Origin: Deltaproteobacteria bacterium
Lineage (GTDB): Bacteria; Myxococcota_A; UBA9160
Direction of reading: 5' to 3'
DNA length: 32,305 nt
Assembly (NCBI GenBank): GCA_020849175.1
Contig: JADLGR010000302.1
Coordinates: 1 to 32,305, forward strand
Within the stretch, counting starts at the first letter, position 1, and the number at the start of each line of letters is the position of its first letter. The translations under genes and the position numbers were made by a program. Below the pieces are notes generated by a model. The model was given only the letters and a program-made list of their open reading frames with translations. It was not told the DNA's origin and searched no databases. Shown piece by piece: positions 1 through 7,875 of the stretch.

Positions 1-59
1 ACGACATGAGAGATCTCCTCTTCGGGTTTTTCGACGACGAGGAGACGACGCGAAGCCAT
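1..59 (-). CDS. N-terminal fragment of a leftward gene, runs off the window
   Basis: Too short for the ORF track. On the minus strand an ATG at 59-57 follows a purine-rich GGGAAGGGGAG stretch, much like the ribosome binding site of the divergent LuxR gene. It opens a frame reading MASRRLLVVEKPEEEISHVV that stays open to the window edge. The RRLLVVE start resembles the first beta strand of a response-regulator receiver domain, but the acidic pair that normally follows is replaced by KPEEE, so no family is assigned. Its position makes it the divergent partner of the LuxR/B12-fold pair across a 240-bp control region. Only about 19 residues are visible, so confidence is limited. Confidence 0.42.
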   Translation of the reverse strand, partial: MASRRLLVVEKPEEEISHV

Positions 60-96
60 CTCCCCTTCCCGAAGCGGATCATCTCGTGCGTGACGG

Positions 97-199
97 CGTG
101 GTGTCCCTACCACGAGTGATAGAGCGTACACTCACGTGCGGGACGACGAAGCACACGACAGCGTGTCGATCGAAAACTGTCGTCGAGATGGGAGTTTTC
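97..199. promoter_or_regulatory. Divergent intergenic region with three spaced inverted repeats
   Basis: Between the leftward start at 59 and the LuxR start at 301 there are several perfect dyads: CGTGGT-N6-ACCACG (97-114), ACACG-N4-CGTGT (153-166) and GAAAACT-N14-AGTTTTC (172-199). The region is more AT-rich than the flanking genes. Such a cluster fits operators for one or more dimeric regulators, possibly the adjacent LuxR protein acting on its own promoter. No convincing -35/-10 pair was identified by eye. Confidence 0.4.
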
Positions 200-224
200 A
201 CGCCCCCCATTCGTGTCGCAGATT

Positions 225-240
225 CTATCGATATCGATAG
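225..240. promoter_or_regulatory. Perfect 16-bp palindrome, candidate operator
   Basis: CTATCGATATCGATAG is its own reverse complement over all 16 bases and lies 60 bp upstream of the LuxR start codon. It is AT-rich in a GC-rich neighbourhood, and it suits a dimeric DNA-binding protein. Which regulator binds is not shown by the sequence; the LuxR-type product next door is the obvious candidate. Confidence 0.45.
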
Positions 241-300
241 CCTCACCGTCGGAGACGAGGAGTAGAATTCGCCTTGCGTGTTCCCGGGAAGGGGTGCTCC

Positions 301-1434
301 ATGACGATCGACGAACTCGTCCCGTCGCTCATCGGATCCATCTACGAGGCCGCGATCGATCTCGATCGGTGGCAAGCAGTGCTTGCCGCCGTGCGGATGG
401 CGTTCGGCGCCGAGTCTGTGCTGCTCTGGCGTCGCACTCCCTCGTCTACGCGAGCGGCCGTCGTCTGCACGGCCGGTCTTCCCGACGGAGTCGATTGGCG
501 GCGCGTCACGGAGTCTTCTGCTTGCAGGGCGCGTCTGCGCGCGTACGAGTCTCTGACAGCGCTCGAGGCTGACGAGATCGGAGCGCTCCTTCCGCTCGGA
601 GAGCGTCCCTTCGAGGAGCTGCCCACCGCATGGCGCGAGCGCCATGAGACCGAGCGTGGCCTCGTCGTCACGTTGATCCGTGAGCCGGGCCATGCGGCGC
701 TCATCGAGATGGTGCGCCTGCGCGGTGCTTCTCCCTTCGCTGAGAGAGACTGGGATCTCGCTCGTGCCGTGGCGCCTCACCTCGCTCGTGCGATCGTGAT
801 CGAGCGCGATCGCGAACGGAGTCGGATCCGGAGCGCCGCAGCGGCAGCCCTCGGAGAGCGCCTCCCGATGGGGGTGATCCTGGTCGACGCGGACGCCGCG
901 TTGATCGACTGCAGCCGGCGCGCGAACGAGATTCTCGAAGAGGGAGATGGCCTCTACTGCGATTCGGGTCGTCTCTCGACGGCGAACCGCTCGGAGTGTC
1001 GGCGTCTCCACGAGGCGATCCACTGGGCGGTGGGAGAGGCGCGCGGCGCAGCGACCTCCGAGACGTTCTCACTCTCGGTCGAGAGACGATCGGGTCGATC
1101 GCCACTCCTCGTCGAGGTCGCGGGGGTCACCGGAGGAGCGGCGCATGGTGATCTTCTCGAGTCCCAGGCGCTCGTCTACGTGAAGGATCCCGACCGTGGC
1201 GCTGGCATCTCGACCGATGCGCTGCGCAGGGCCTTCGGTCTCACGCGAACCGAAGCCGAGGTCACGGCCCGAATAGCGACGGGGCTGAATCATGCGGAGG
1301 TGGCACAGGCGCTCGGCGTCACGGTCTGCGCGATCCGCTTCCATCTGAAGAGCATCTACGCGAAGACGGCAACGCAGCGGCAGGCGGAGCTCGTCTACCT
1401 GCTCGCGAGCGATTCCGAGCGGCTCGCCGGGTAG
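301..1434 (+). CDS. LuxR-type HTH transcriptional regulator with GAF/PAS-like sensor region
   Basis: Predicted cytoplasmic regulator of 377 residues. The C-terminal ~60 residues carry a LuxR/GerE helix-turn-helix (LTRTEAEVTARIATGLNHAEVAQALGV, then AIRFHLKSIYAKT). The N-terminal ~180 residues look like a GAF-type sensor fold and the middle (around MGVILVDADAALIDCSRRAN) is PAS-like; these two assignments are by pattern only. The ORF track opens at 274, but the ATG at 301 is preferred because GGAAGGGG precedes it at good spacing. The cobalamin-binding-fold gene begins 3 bp after the stop, so the two are probably co-transcribed and functionally linked. There is no receiver domain, so control is more likely by ligand or by the partner protein than by phosphorylation. 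The upstream region holds four inverted repeats. Confidence 0.85.
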   Translation: MTIDELVPSLIGSIYEAAIDLDRWQAVLAAVRMAFGAESVLLWRRTPSSTRAAVVCTAGLPDGVDWRRVTESSACRARLRAYESLTALEADEIGALLPLGERPFEELPTAWRERHETERGLVVTLIREPGHAALIEMVRLRGASPFAERDWDLARAVAPHLARAIVIERDRERSRIRSAAAAALGERLPMGVILVDADAALIDCSRRANEILEEGDGLYCDSGRLSTANRSECRRLHEAIHWAVGEARGAATSETFSLSVERRSGRSPLLVEVAGVTGGAAHGDLLESQALVYVKDPDRGAGISTDALRRAFGLTRTEAEVTARIATGLNHAEVAQALGVTVCAIRFHLKSIYAKTATQRQAELVYLLASDSERLAG

Positions 1435-1437
1435 GGC

Positions 1438-2085
1438 GTGGGGCGCGGTGTGCGCCGCCCGTGGACCGCGGCGGCCGCGGCGCTGCGCTCCACGCTCGAG
1501 GCGTATGATGCCGCAGCGGCGCGCGACGTCTTCGACGGCCTTTCCCACTGGCATGGCATCGACGTGGTGGCGGTCGAGATCCTGCCACTGCTCCTGCGTC
1601 GCCTCGCCGAAGAGCGGCCCGAGACGAGCCGGGAGCACGCGGCCCGATGCGAGTTCGTCCGCGGGGTACTCGAGGAATGCCTGTTTCGGGTAGCGCGTGG
1701 TTGGGCGGAGGGGGACGGCCCACGAGCGGTCCTGAGCGCGGCCTCCGGTCTCCCGCGTGAGTTCGAGGCAATCGGCTTCGGCCTCGCGCTCCGGCGTCGT
1801 GGCTGGAGGATCATCTACCTCGGGACGGAGGCGCCGATCGAGACGCTACGGCTGGCCATCGAGCAGCTACGGCCGCGTCTGGCGGTGGTAGGTCTCTCGG
1901 AAGGCGATCGGTACGGGCACCACGACGCGACCGCGCTGCGGCGGCTCGCGATCCGCGTTCGGCTCGCACTCCTCGGCGCGAGTGCCGAGTTCGCAGCGTC
2001 GATCGGCGCCACGGCTCTCGGTCCCGATCTGATCGCCGAGGCGCGGCGAATCTCGGTGGACGCCGTGGAGCCGCTCCGACACTGA
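1438..2085 (+). CDS. Cobalamin-binding-fold protein lacking the DxHxxG histidine
   Basis: A 215-residue protein with the layout of stand-alone B12-binding modules. A helical cap (about 10-95) contains an EH pair (E66-H67) placed like the EH motif of CarH-type photoreceptors. A Rossmann-like part follows (about 96-210) with LRRRGWRIIYLGTEAP, the usual strand and loop of B12-binding domains. In the family the loop before this strand carries E/DxHxxG, whose His ligates cobalt from below; here it reads EFEAIG, with Glu at the His position (E110). The cap Trp of CarH is also not evident. It may bind cobalamin base-on, bind another tetrapyrrole, or be a degenerate sensor. The GTG start lies 3 bp after the LuxR stop, suggesting translational coupling and a joint sensor-regulator role (inference). 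Confidence 0.7.
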   Translation: MGRGVRRPWTAAAAALRSTLEAYDAAAARDVFDGLSHWHGIDVVAVEILPLLLRRLAEERPETSREHAARCEFVRGVLEECLFRVARGWAEGDGPRAVLSAASGLPREFEAIGFGLALRRRGWRIIYLGTEAPIETLRLAIEQLRPRLAVVGLSEGDRYGHHDATALRRLAIRVRLALLGASAEFAASIGATALGPDLIAEARRISVDAVEPLRH

Positions 2086-2107
2086 GGAGGCGCGTCGCGG
2101 GCGCCGC

Positions 2108-3283
2108 CTACGGCGCCACCCGCGTCTGGCACGCGTCTCCGATCCCGTCGGCGTCGGCGTCGGCCTGCTCGGGGTTCCACCAGCCGGGGCACAGATCGGC
2201 CGGGTCCTCGACGCCGTCGCAGTCGGGGTCGGGTGCGTCGCACGCGAGCGCCACGGTGGCCCACACGGGGCGGTGATCCGAGAGCGCGTCGCAGCGCGCC
2301 CCCGGGCAGATACCCGGCGCGAGGGTCTTCACACCGCGCGCGTAGAGAAGGTCGATCACGAGTGCGATTTGGTCGATGGCCGTCGTTCGCTCGGCGAGGG
2401 AGAGCGCTGCGTGCGCATCGCGAAAGCCCGCCTCGCGGAAAGCCTGCATGTTCTGGTCTTCGAAGCCGCCATGGATTGCGAAGACCATCTCGTAGGTGTT
2501 CAGGTCGCCGCCCACCACGACCGGCCAGAAGACGCTCTTCGCGTCGTCGAGGATCTCGCGGACCTGCGCGTCGCGCACGGCGAGGGGCGGGTTCGATTCG
2601 AGGTGCGCGGCGTACACGCGGAGCAGATGGTCTGCGATCCGGATGTCCGCCGCGATCGCAACGCGGCCTCCGAGACGGGGCTCGTCGGGGTTCGGATGAC
2701 CCACCGGCGTGTACCAGCTCCGGTTCTGCGCGAAGCGGATCTGACGAACGTTCGCGAGTGGCCAGCGCGAGACGATGGCGTTGCCGTGCTCGCACAGAGG
2801 CGGATCGTACGGACCCGTCTCGCCCCGGTCTCCTGGCAGCTCGACGAACTCGGTCGCGTAGACGTAGTAGCCGCCGAAGGCCTGCGCGTAGTCCCGCGCC
2901 ACGTTGCGGAACTGCGTGCGGCGGCAGCCGCGATCGACTTCCGAGAGCAGCAGCACGTCGGGCACGGGAACGGCCGGGTCGTGCAGCAGCAGATCGAGCT
3001 GCGCGTCTTGCCCGAACCCGCGCTCGATGTTGTAGGCGAGAACCACGATCTCGCGCTTCGGAGCGGGAGGAGTCGTCGCGAACGAGTCCCCCTCGATCGT
3101 GCAGTGGACGAAGGTCGTGTCGGCCGCGTGATCGGGATCGGCCGCCTCGTCGCACAGGCGCTCGGTACGAACGTCCGGCGCGCGCCCCTGCCACTCGAAC
3201 TCTCGGAAGCACCCCGCGAGCGCGAGGCTCCCGGCGAGAGCGCATACGGTCGTGACGAGAGCGGATCGGAGGGGGGGCCGCAC
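2108..3283 (-). CDS. Lipoprotein endonuclease/exonuclease/phosphatase-family enzyme with thrombospondin type 3 segment
   Basis: About 391 residues. The start is taken as the GTG at 3283, which follows AGGAGA and opens a lipoprotein signal (hydrophobic stretch ending LAGC); the ORF track's earlier start adds 31 non-homologous residues and an avoidable antiporter overlap. Endonuclease/exonuclease/phosphatase (EEP) motifs appear in order: VLAYNIERG, LLLSEVDRG (metal-binding Glu), GNAIVSRWPL, GGDLNTYE (Asp-x-Asn) and a C-terminal SDHRPVWA. Substrates of the family are phosphodiesters, in DNA, sphingolipids or inositol phosphates. The last ~40 residues are Asp-rich with DPDCDGVEDPADLCP and DADADGIGDAC, typical of calcium-binding thrombospondin type 3 repeats, consistent with a surface or periplasmic location. 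The exact substrate cannot be told. It lies downstream of the antiporter gene on the same strand. Confidence 0.85.
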   Translation of the reverse strand: MRPPLRSALVTTVCALAGSLALAGCFREFEWQGRAPDVRTERLCDEAADPDHAADTTFVHCTIEGDSFATTPPAPKREIVVLAYNIERGFGQDAQLDLLLHDPAVPVPDVLLLSEVDRGCRRTQFRNVARDYAQAFGGYYVYATEFVELPGDRGETGPYDPPLCEHGNAIVSRWPLANVRQIRFAQNRSWYTPVGHPNPDEPRLGGRVAIAADIRIADHLLRVYAAHLESNPPLAVRDAQVREILDDAKSVFWPVVVGGDLNTYEMVFAIHGGFEDQNMQAFREAGFRDAHAALSLAERTTAIDQIALVIDLLYARGVKTLAPGICPGARCDALSDHRPVWATVALACDAPDPDCDGVEDPADLCPGWWNPEQADADADGIGDACQTRVAP

Positions 3284-3368
3284 GGCATCTCCTGGCGCAG
3301 CCGCTCCAGCGTACAGCATGCGGAGTCCTGCGCCCGTGCGCCGCGCGGCCCCGGCAGAGGACCGGCAG

Positions 3369-5423
3369 CTACGCAACCCCCCGCTTGTGAACGATCAGCA
3401 TCGAGGCCGGGCACTCGCTCGCGAGGCGCTCATGGCTCGTACCGAGATACGTCGGCTGCAAGCCCAGCTCCTCCGAGACGCCGATCACGACGAGGTCGTA
3501 TCCGCTCCGCGCCTCTTCGACCACGGTCTCGATCGGCTCCTGGCTCATCACCATCCGCACCGTGATCGCGGAGGAGTCGGCGAGGTCTTCGAGCGAGAGA
3601 CCGGGGGGCGCGGGCGGCGGTGCCGGCGTCGGGCGTACGACGTGGAGCACGGTGAGCTCGACGTCTTCCTGCGCGGCGATGCGCCGCGCGAGATCGAGAG
3701 CGCCGAGATCGTGCGCCGATCCGAGATAGGGAACGAGCACGCGGCGCCACGGGCGAAAGTGTCGCGGCAGATATACGGCCACGTCGGAACGCGCCGTCGT
3801 CATCACGTCGTAGATCGTCCCCGAGAGAATGCTCTGGCGCAGGACGGGCTTGTGCCAGCCCATGAGAAGAAGATCGGCGCGCTTGGCGTACGCCACCTCG
3901 ACGATGTCCCGCCCGATGTTCTGGCTCATGAACGTGAGCGGACGCACGTTCGTCCCCTGATCGGCCGCAGCCGCCAGCAGCGGCTGGAGCGTCTCGCTCT
4001 CGGCAGGACGGGTGAGCCGGCCTGGATCGAGCATCGCCTGGTCGGCCGCCGGGAGCAGGTGCAGCGCATAGATGCGGTCGCGGTCCGACGGGGCGAGACT
4101 CGCCGCCATTCGCAGCAGCTCGGGCCCCGCCGACGGGAGCGCCACGGGAACGAGCACCGTGAAGGCCTTGACGTCCTCCGGCACACCGAGCGCTTCTTCA
4201 CGGATCCGTCGCGCAGGATGGATCCACTCGACCAGTGGCGAGGTCATGAACGTCGTCACCAGCGCCATCAGCACCATCATCGTGAAGAGCGCGGGCGAGA
4301 TGACGCCGATTTCGAGGCCCACCGTGAGGAACACGAGCTGGATGAGACCGCGCGTGTTCATGAGGGCACCCAGGGCACTGGCCTCGCGCCATCCGAGTCC
4401 CGTGAGGCGCGCTGCGAGCGCGGAGCCGCCGAACTTTCCGATCACGGCGGCAAGGATGATGAGCGCGCAAGCGATCCACATCTCGGCGCCGCTCACGAGA
4501 CCAAGGCTCGTTCGAAGTCCGGTGACGGCGAAGAACAGCGGCAGCAGGAAGACGACCGTCACGTCGTGCAGCTTCTCTCCGAGCTCGTGAACGAAGCCCG
4601 AGTCCTTCGGCAGAATCGAGCCGAGGACGAACGCGCCGAACAGAGCATGGATGCCGAGCCACTCGGTCGCGTACGCCGAGAGTGCGAGCGCGACGAGGAC
4701 GATCGCGAGCATGTCCTGCGTGAGTCGCCCGCGGCTGTGGTAGTAGGCCTCGAGCCGGCGAAGCGCCGGCCGTGCGGCGTAGATCATTGCCAACACGTAG
4801 ACCGCAGATCCGACGAGCGTGAAGACGAGCGGCTGATCCCCGGCCTCGCTGCGAACGAGCGCGACGACGGCGGCGAGGATCACCCACGCCGTCACGTCGT
4901 CGATCGCAGCGCAGGCGATCGTCATGACGCCAAGGCGCGTTCGCAGCAGGTTGCGCTCGGCGAGAATGCGGGCCAGGACGGGGAAGGCCGTCACCGACAT
5001 CGCGGCGCCCATGAAGAGCGCGAACTCGTCGAAGCGTACGCTGCGGTCCGAGAGGCGCGGGTACAGATGCAGGGCGAGCAGTGCGCCGAGCAAGAACGGT
5101 ACCGCGATGCTCGCGTGACTGGTGACGATCGCAGCCCGCCCGCGGTTTCGAAGCAGCCTGGGATCGAGCTCGAGGCCGACGAGGAACATGAAGAGCAGGA
5201 CGCCAACCTGACTGAGAGGGCCCAGGTTCGCGAGGCTACCGGGTGGGAAGAGCCGGCCCGAGAGCTCGGGCGCCGCCCAGCCGAGCAGCGATGGGCCGAG
5301 CAGGAAGCCCGCCACCATCTCGCCCATGACCTGCGGCTGTCCCATGCGGCGAAAGACGAAGCCGGCAACGCGCGCCGTCGAGAGGATGACGGCGATCTGC
5401 AGCATGAGGATGAGCAGGGACAC
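3369..5423 (-). CDS. CPA2-family cation:proton antiporter with tandem C-terminal USP domains
   Basis: A 684-residue inner-membrane protein. Residues 1-400 form a Kef/CPA2-type antiporter with about 12 hydrophobic segments, including the family pattern GQPQVMGEMVAGFLLGPSLLG near the N terminus and AIDDVTAWVILA mid-membrane, whose Asp pair fits the ion-binding site. Residues ~405-540 and ~550-684 look like two universal-stress-protein domains (for example ADLLLMGWHKPV in the first, YDLVVIGVSEELG in the second) that would face the cytoplasm and bind nucleotide or regulate transport. No TrkA-N domain is present, unlike KefB/KefC. The transported ion (K+ or Na+) is not determinable. The start is MSLLILMLQ at 5423, 12 bp after the small anchored protein gene, so the two are probably one transcript. 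Confidence 0.9.
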   Translation of the reverse strand: MSLLILMLQIAVILSTARVAGFVFRRMGQPQVMGEMVAGFLLGPSLLGWAAPELSGRLFPPGSLANLGPLSQVGVLLFMFLVGLELDPRLLRNRGRAAIVTSHASIAVPFLLGALLALHLYPRLSDRSVRFDEFALFMGAAMSVTAFPVLARILAERNLLRTRLGVMTIACAAIDDVTAWVILAAVVALVRSEAGDQPLVFTLVGSAVYVLAMIYAARPALRRLEAYYHSRGRLTQDMLAIVLVALALSAYATEWLGIHALFGAFVLGSILPKDSGFVHELGEKLHDVTVVFLLPLFFAVTGLRTSLGLVSGAEMWIACALIILAAVIGKFGGSALAARLTGLGWREASALGALMNTRGLIQLVFLTVGLEIGVISPALFTMMVLMALVTTFMTSPLVEWIHPARRIREEALGVPEDVKAFTVLVPVALPSAGPELLRMAASLAPSDRDRIYALHLLPAADQAMLDPGRLTRPAESETLQPLLAAAADQGTNVRPLTFMSQNIGRDIVEVAYAKRADLLLMGWHKPVLRQSILSGTIYDVMTTARSDVAVYLPRHFRPWRRVLVPYLGSAHDLGALDLARRIAAQEDVELTVLHVVRPTPAPPPAPPGLSLEDLADSSAITVRMVMSQEPIETVVEEARSGYDLVVIGVSEELGLQPTYLGTSHERLASECPASMLIVHKRGVA

Positions 5424-5435
5424 GCGCCGTCGCCC

Positions 5436-5903
5436 TCAGCGATCGCCCGAGACGCGCTCGGCGCGGAACGAGACCGGCGCGCACGCGGCGCAGCCTCCGG
5501 CCCAGAGCTGGCCGGCGAGCTGTGCGACGCGTCCGTCCATGATGAAGTCCGCTGCGAGCTCGAGCGGGGCCTGCGGACACGCCGCTCGTGCGGTGCCGAG
5601 CATCGGAAGGCTCGCGGCGCGGCCCCACAGGCGCGTTCCCCGAAGGATCGCCTCGAGCCGCGTTCGCGCGGGATCATTGAGCGTCACGTCCGCGTGCACA
5701 CCCGACTGCTCGACGTCGAAGGCCGGTGCGTCGGGGGCCAGCTCGACGCACGGCGGGACGAGCTGGGCTGCGGGAGCGATCTCTGCGCGCCACACGCCGC
5801 CGATGTCCGGCGGCGCTCCGAGGCGGCCTCCGAGCCGCAGGATTCCCACGACGCCCAGCACAGGAAGCCCGACGAGGACGAGGTAGAGCAGGACGATTTT
5901 CAT
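5436..5903 (-). CDS. Small membrane-anchored protein of unknown function beside the antiporter
   Basis: 155 residues starting at MKIVLLYLVLVGLP; the ORF track's TTG start at 5933 adds ten polar residues before the hydrophobic segment and is less likely. One N-terminal membrane segment (about residues 3-24) precedes a periplasmic-looking domain with GGVWRAEIAP, a VPPCVEL segment and a CAACAP motif near the C terminus. The four or so cysteines could form disulfides outside the cytoplasm. I do not recognise the family. It ends 12 bp before the antiporter start on the same strand, so an accessory role in ion transport is possible but is inference from position only. Confidence 0.65.
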   Translation of the reverse strand: MKIVLLYLVLVGLPVLGVVGILRLGGRLGAPPDIGGVWRAEIAPAAQLVPPCVELAPDAPAFDVEQSGVHADVTLNDPARTRLEAILRGTRLWGRAASLPMLGTARAACPQAPLELAADFIMDGRVAQLAGQLWAGGCAACAPVSFRAERVSGDR

Positions 5904-6018
5904 GCGCCGGCTCGCTGCACCACGGGAGATCAAAGCGGATCGGCCGGCTCGGCGCGACCCCGAAGGGACCGTGCACCGGACGCAATCCTGTCTACAGTGA
6001 CGCCCGAAAGGAGCCGCA

Positions 6019-6657
6019 ATGATCCGCGGGTCTCGTCAGACGGCGCTCGTGACCCTGGCGCTCGCACTGCTCGCCGTCGTCCTGGTGTCCGCGAAGCCAA
6101 AGCCGCCGCCCGACTACTTCCCGCTGCGCGTGAACGACTGGTGGAAGTACCGATCGACGCAGGCCAGCGGCGCGATCTCGGAGTTCACGCTCGCAGTGAT
6201 CTCCGAAGACAAACGCGCCGACGGATTGCTGCGCCGTACGGTCGAGCTGTCGAACCCGAATCCACTGATTCGCGACCGGTACGTGAAGCCGCCCGGATCG
6301 GTGCTTCTCGTCGACGAGGAGTACCTCGGCAGCGGCGGCAGGGCCTCGTTCGATCCGCCCCGTCCGATCCTCCAGTATCCGCTTCGGCCCGGAGCGAGCT
6401 GGCAGTGGAGCGGAACCGGGCGAGGTGGGATCCGGATCGAGGAAGCGAGCGAGGTCCTCCCGAGCGAGCGGGTCGAGACACCTGCCGGACGCTTCGACGC
6501 GGTGAAGGTCGTCGTGCGCATCGCACAGGGCGGCGCACAGGCGACCAAGACCTCGTGGTACGCCGCCGGAATCGGTCTCGTCCGGCAGGCGACCGATTCG
6601 GGTGGCGTCGCGTCGACGACCGATCTCATCGACTACAGCTTCAAGCGCAGGAAGTGA
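6019..6657 (+). CDS. Secreted protein of unknown function, DYFPL-x-WWKYR type
   Basis: 212 residues with an ATG start and GGAGCC close upstream. A cleavable signal peptide is clear (MIRGSRQTALVTLALALLAVVLVSA). The mature part begins DYFPLRVNDWWKYR, a start seen in many exported hypothetical proteins of deltaproteobacterial-type and acidobacterial genomes, and continues as an apparently beta-rich domain with ETPAGRFDAVKVV (also typical of that group) and a final SWYAAGIGLVRQ. These features suggest a periplasmic or secreted beta-sheet domain; the function is unknown. The beta-lactamase-fold gene begins 4 bp after its stop, so they likely form an operon. Confidence 0.75.
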   Translation: MIRGSRQTALVTLALALLAVVLVSAKPKPPPDYFPLRVNDWWKYRSTQASGAISEFTLAVISEDKRADGLLRRTVELSNPNPLIRDRYVKPPGSVLLVDEEYLGSGGRASFDPPRPILQYPLRPGASWQWSGTGRGGIRIEEASEVLPSERVETPAGRFDAVKVVVRIAQGGAQATKTSWYAAGIGLVRQATDSGGVASTTDLIDYSFKRRK

Positions 6658-6661
6658 TCCG

Positions 6662-7858
6662 GTGCCGGACAGTCGACACTTTTCAGAGTCGCCCGAGGCC
6701 GTGGGAATCGATCCCGAGAAGCTCGACGCCGTGTTCGAACGCGCGGCGCGCGAGGTGCGAGAGGGGCTGCTTCCGTCCGCGCAAGTGGCCGTGGCACGCA
6801 GCGGGCGGATCGCCGGGATGCGGACCTTCGGGAGCGTGACGCACGGCGGGCGCCCCGCACCGGCGACGAACGAGACGCTGTACGTCATCTACTCCTGCAC
6901 CAAGGCGATCACCTCGGCGGCGGCATGGATCCTCATCCAGGAGGGCAACCTCGGCGAAAGTGAGCACGTCGCCGACGTCGTTCCGGGATTCGGAACCCAT
7001 GGCAAGCAGGCCGTTCGCGTCGAGCATCTGTTCACGCACACGGCAGGCTTTCCGAACGCGCCGATGCCTCCCGAGACCTGGAACGATCGCGACGCACGGC
7101 TCGCGCGCTTCGCGCGCTGGCGACTCGACTTCGAGCCCGGCTCGCGAATGCAGTACCACCCGACCTCGACCATGTGGGTGATCGCCGAGATCGTCGAGCG
7201 GCGAAGCGGCATGCCGTGCCGTGAGTTCGTCCGCTCGCGCATCGCGGGACCGCTCGGCCTCGGCGATTTCCACGTCGGCCTTCCACCGAGCGAGCACGAA
7301 CGGCTGGCGGACATCGTGCACGTCGGCGAGGCGCTCTCGCCAGACGAGCTCGCGCGACTGGGCTTTCCCGTCGACCCGGCCAGCGAAGTGACCGAGCAGG
7401 CGCTCGAAGCCTTCAACCAGCCGTTCGTTCGCGAGGCAGGCGCGCCCGGAGGCGGCGCAGTGACGAACGCCGGCGAGCTCGCGCTCTTCTACCAGGCGCT
7501 GCTCCGCGATCTCGGCGAGCACGCGGGCGGCCGCGTGTGGAACGCAGCGACGCTCGCAGACGCCCTTCGCGTCCGCACGGGAGCGATGCTCGATCCCATG
7601 CTCGGCAAGCCGGCCAACCGCGCGCTCGGCATGGTCGTCGCCGGCGACGAGAGCCGCGTCTTTCTCGGCTTCGGGCACACCAACTCGCCGCGCAGCTTCG
7701 GCCACATGGGCGCCGGCGGGCAGGTCGCGTGGGCGGATCCCGAGACCGGGATCTCGTTCGTCTACCTGACGAACGGCTGCGACCGACACCCGCTGCGAAT
7801 GGGCCGCCGCGGCGTCGGTCTCTCGAGCCGCGCCGCCGCTTGTCTGCTCGGCGGCTGA
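6662..7858 (+). CDS. Serine hydrolase of the beta-lactamase/class C (PBP-like) family
   Basis: 398 residues from a GTG at 6662 that follows CAGGAAG; the track's start at 6602 lies inside the preceding gene. The nucleophile motif SxxK is YSCTK (S78, K81); the Tyr motif region is MQYHPTS, and the KTG-like third motif is replaced by HMGAGG, as in esterase/EstB-like and D-aminopeptidase-like members. No convincing signal peptide is seen, so it is probably cytoplasmic, which argues for an esterase or peptidase role rather than antibiotic resistance. Family members hydrolyse ester or amide bonds of varied small substrates; the substrate here is unknown. It forms a pair with the preceding secreted protein and converges on the enolase-GNAT gene 17 bp away. 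Confidence 0.85.
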   Translation: MPDSRHFSESPEAVGIDPEKLDAVFERAAREVREGLLPSAQVAVARSGRIAGMRTFGSVTHGGRPAPATNETLYVIYSCTKAITSAAAWILIQEGNLGESEHVADVVPGFGTHGKQAVRVEHLFTHTAGFPNAPMPPETWNDRDARLARFARWRLDFEPGSRMQYHPTSTMWVIAEIVERRSGMPCREFVRSRIAGPLGLGDFHVGLPPSEHERLADIVHVGEALSPDELARLGFPVDPASEVTEQALEAFNQPFVREAGAPGGGAVTNAGELALFYQALLRDLGEHAGGRVWNAATLADALRVRTGAMLDPMLGKPANRALGMVVAGDESRVFLGFGHTNSPRSFGHMGAGGQVAWADPETGISFVYLTNGCDRHPLRMGRRGVGLSSRAAACLLGG

Positions 7859-7875
7859 TTCCGCTCGAAACGACG

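Noticed and set aside
3252-6839. 1195-aa plus-strand open frame
   Set aside because: Antisense to the lipoprotein, antiporter and anchored-protein genes; Arg/Glu/His-rich low-complexity translation typical of high-GC shadows.
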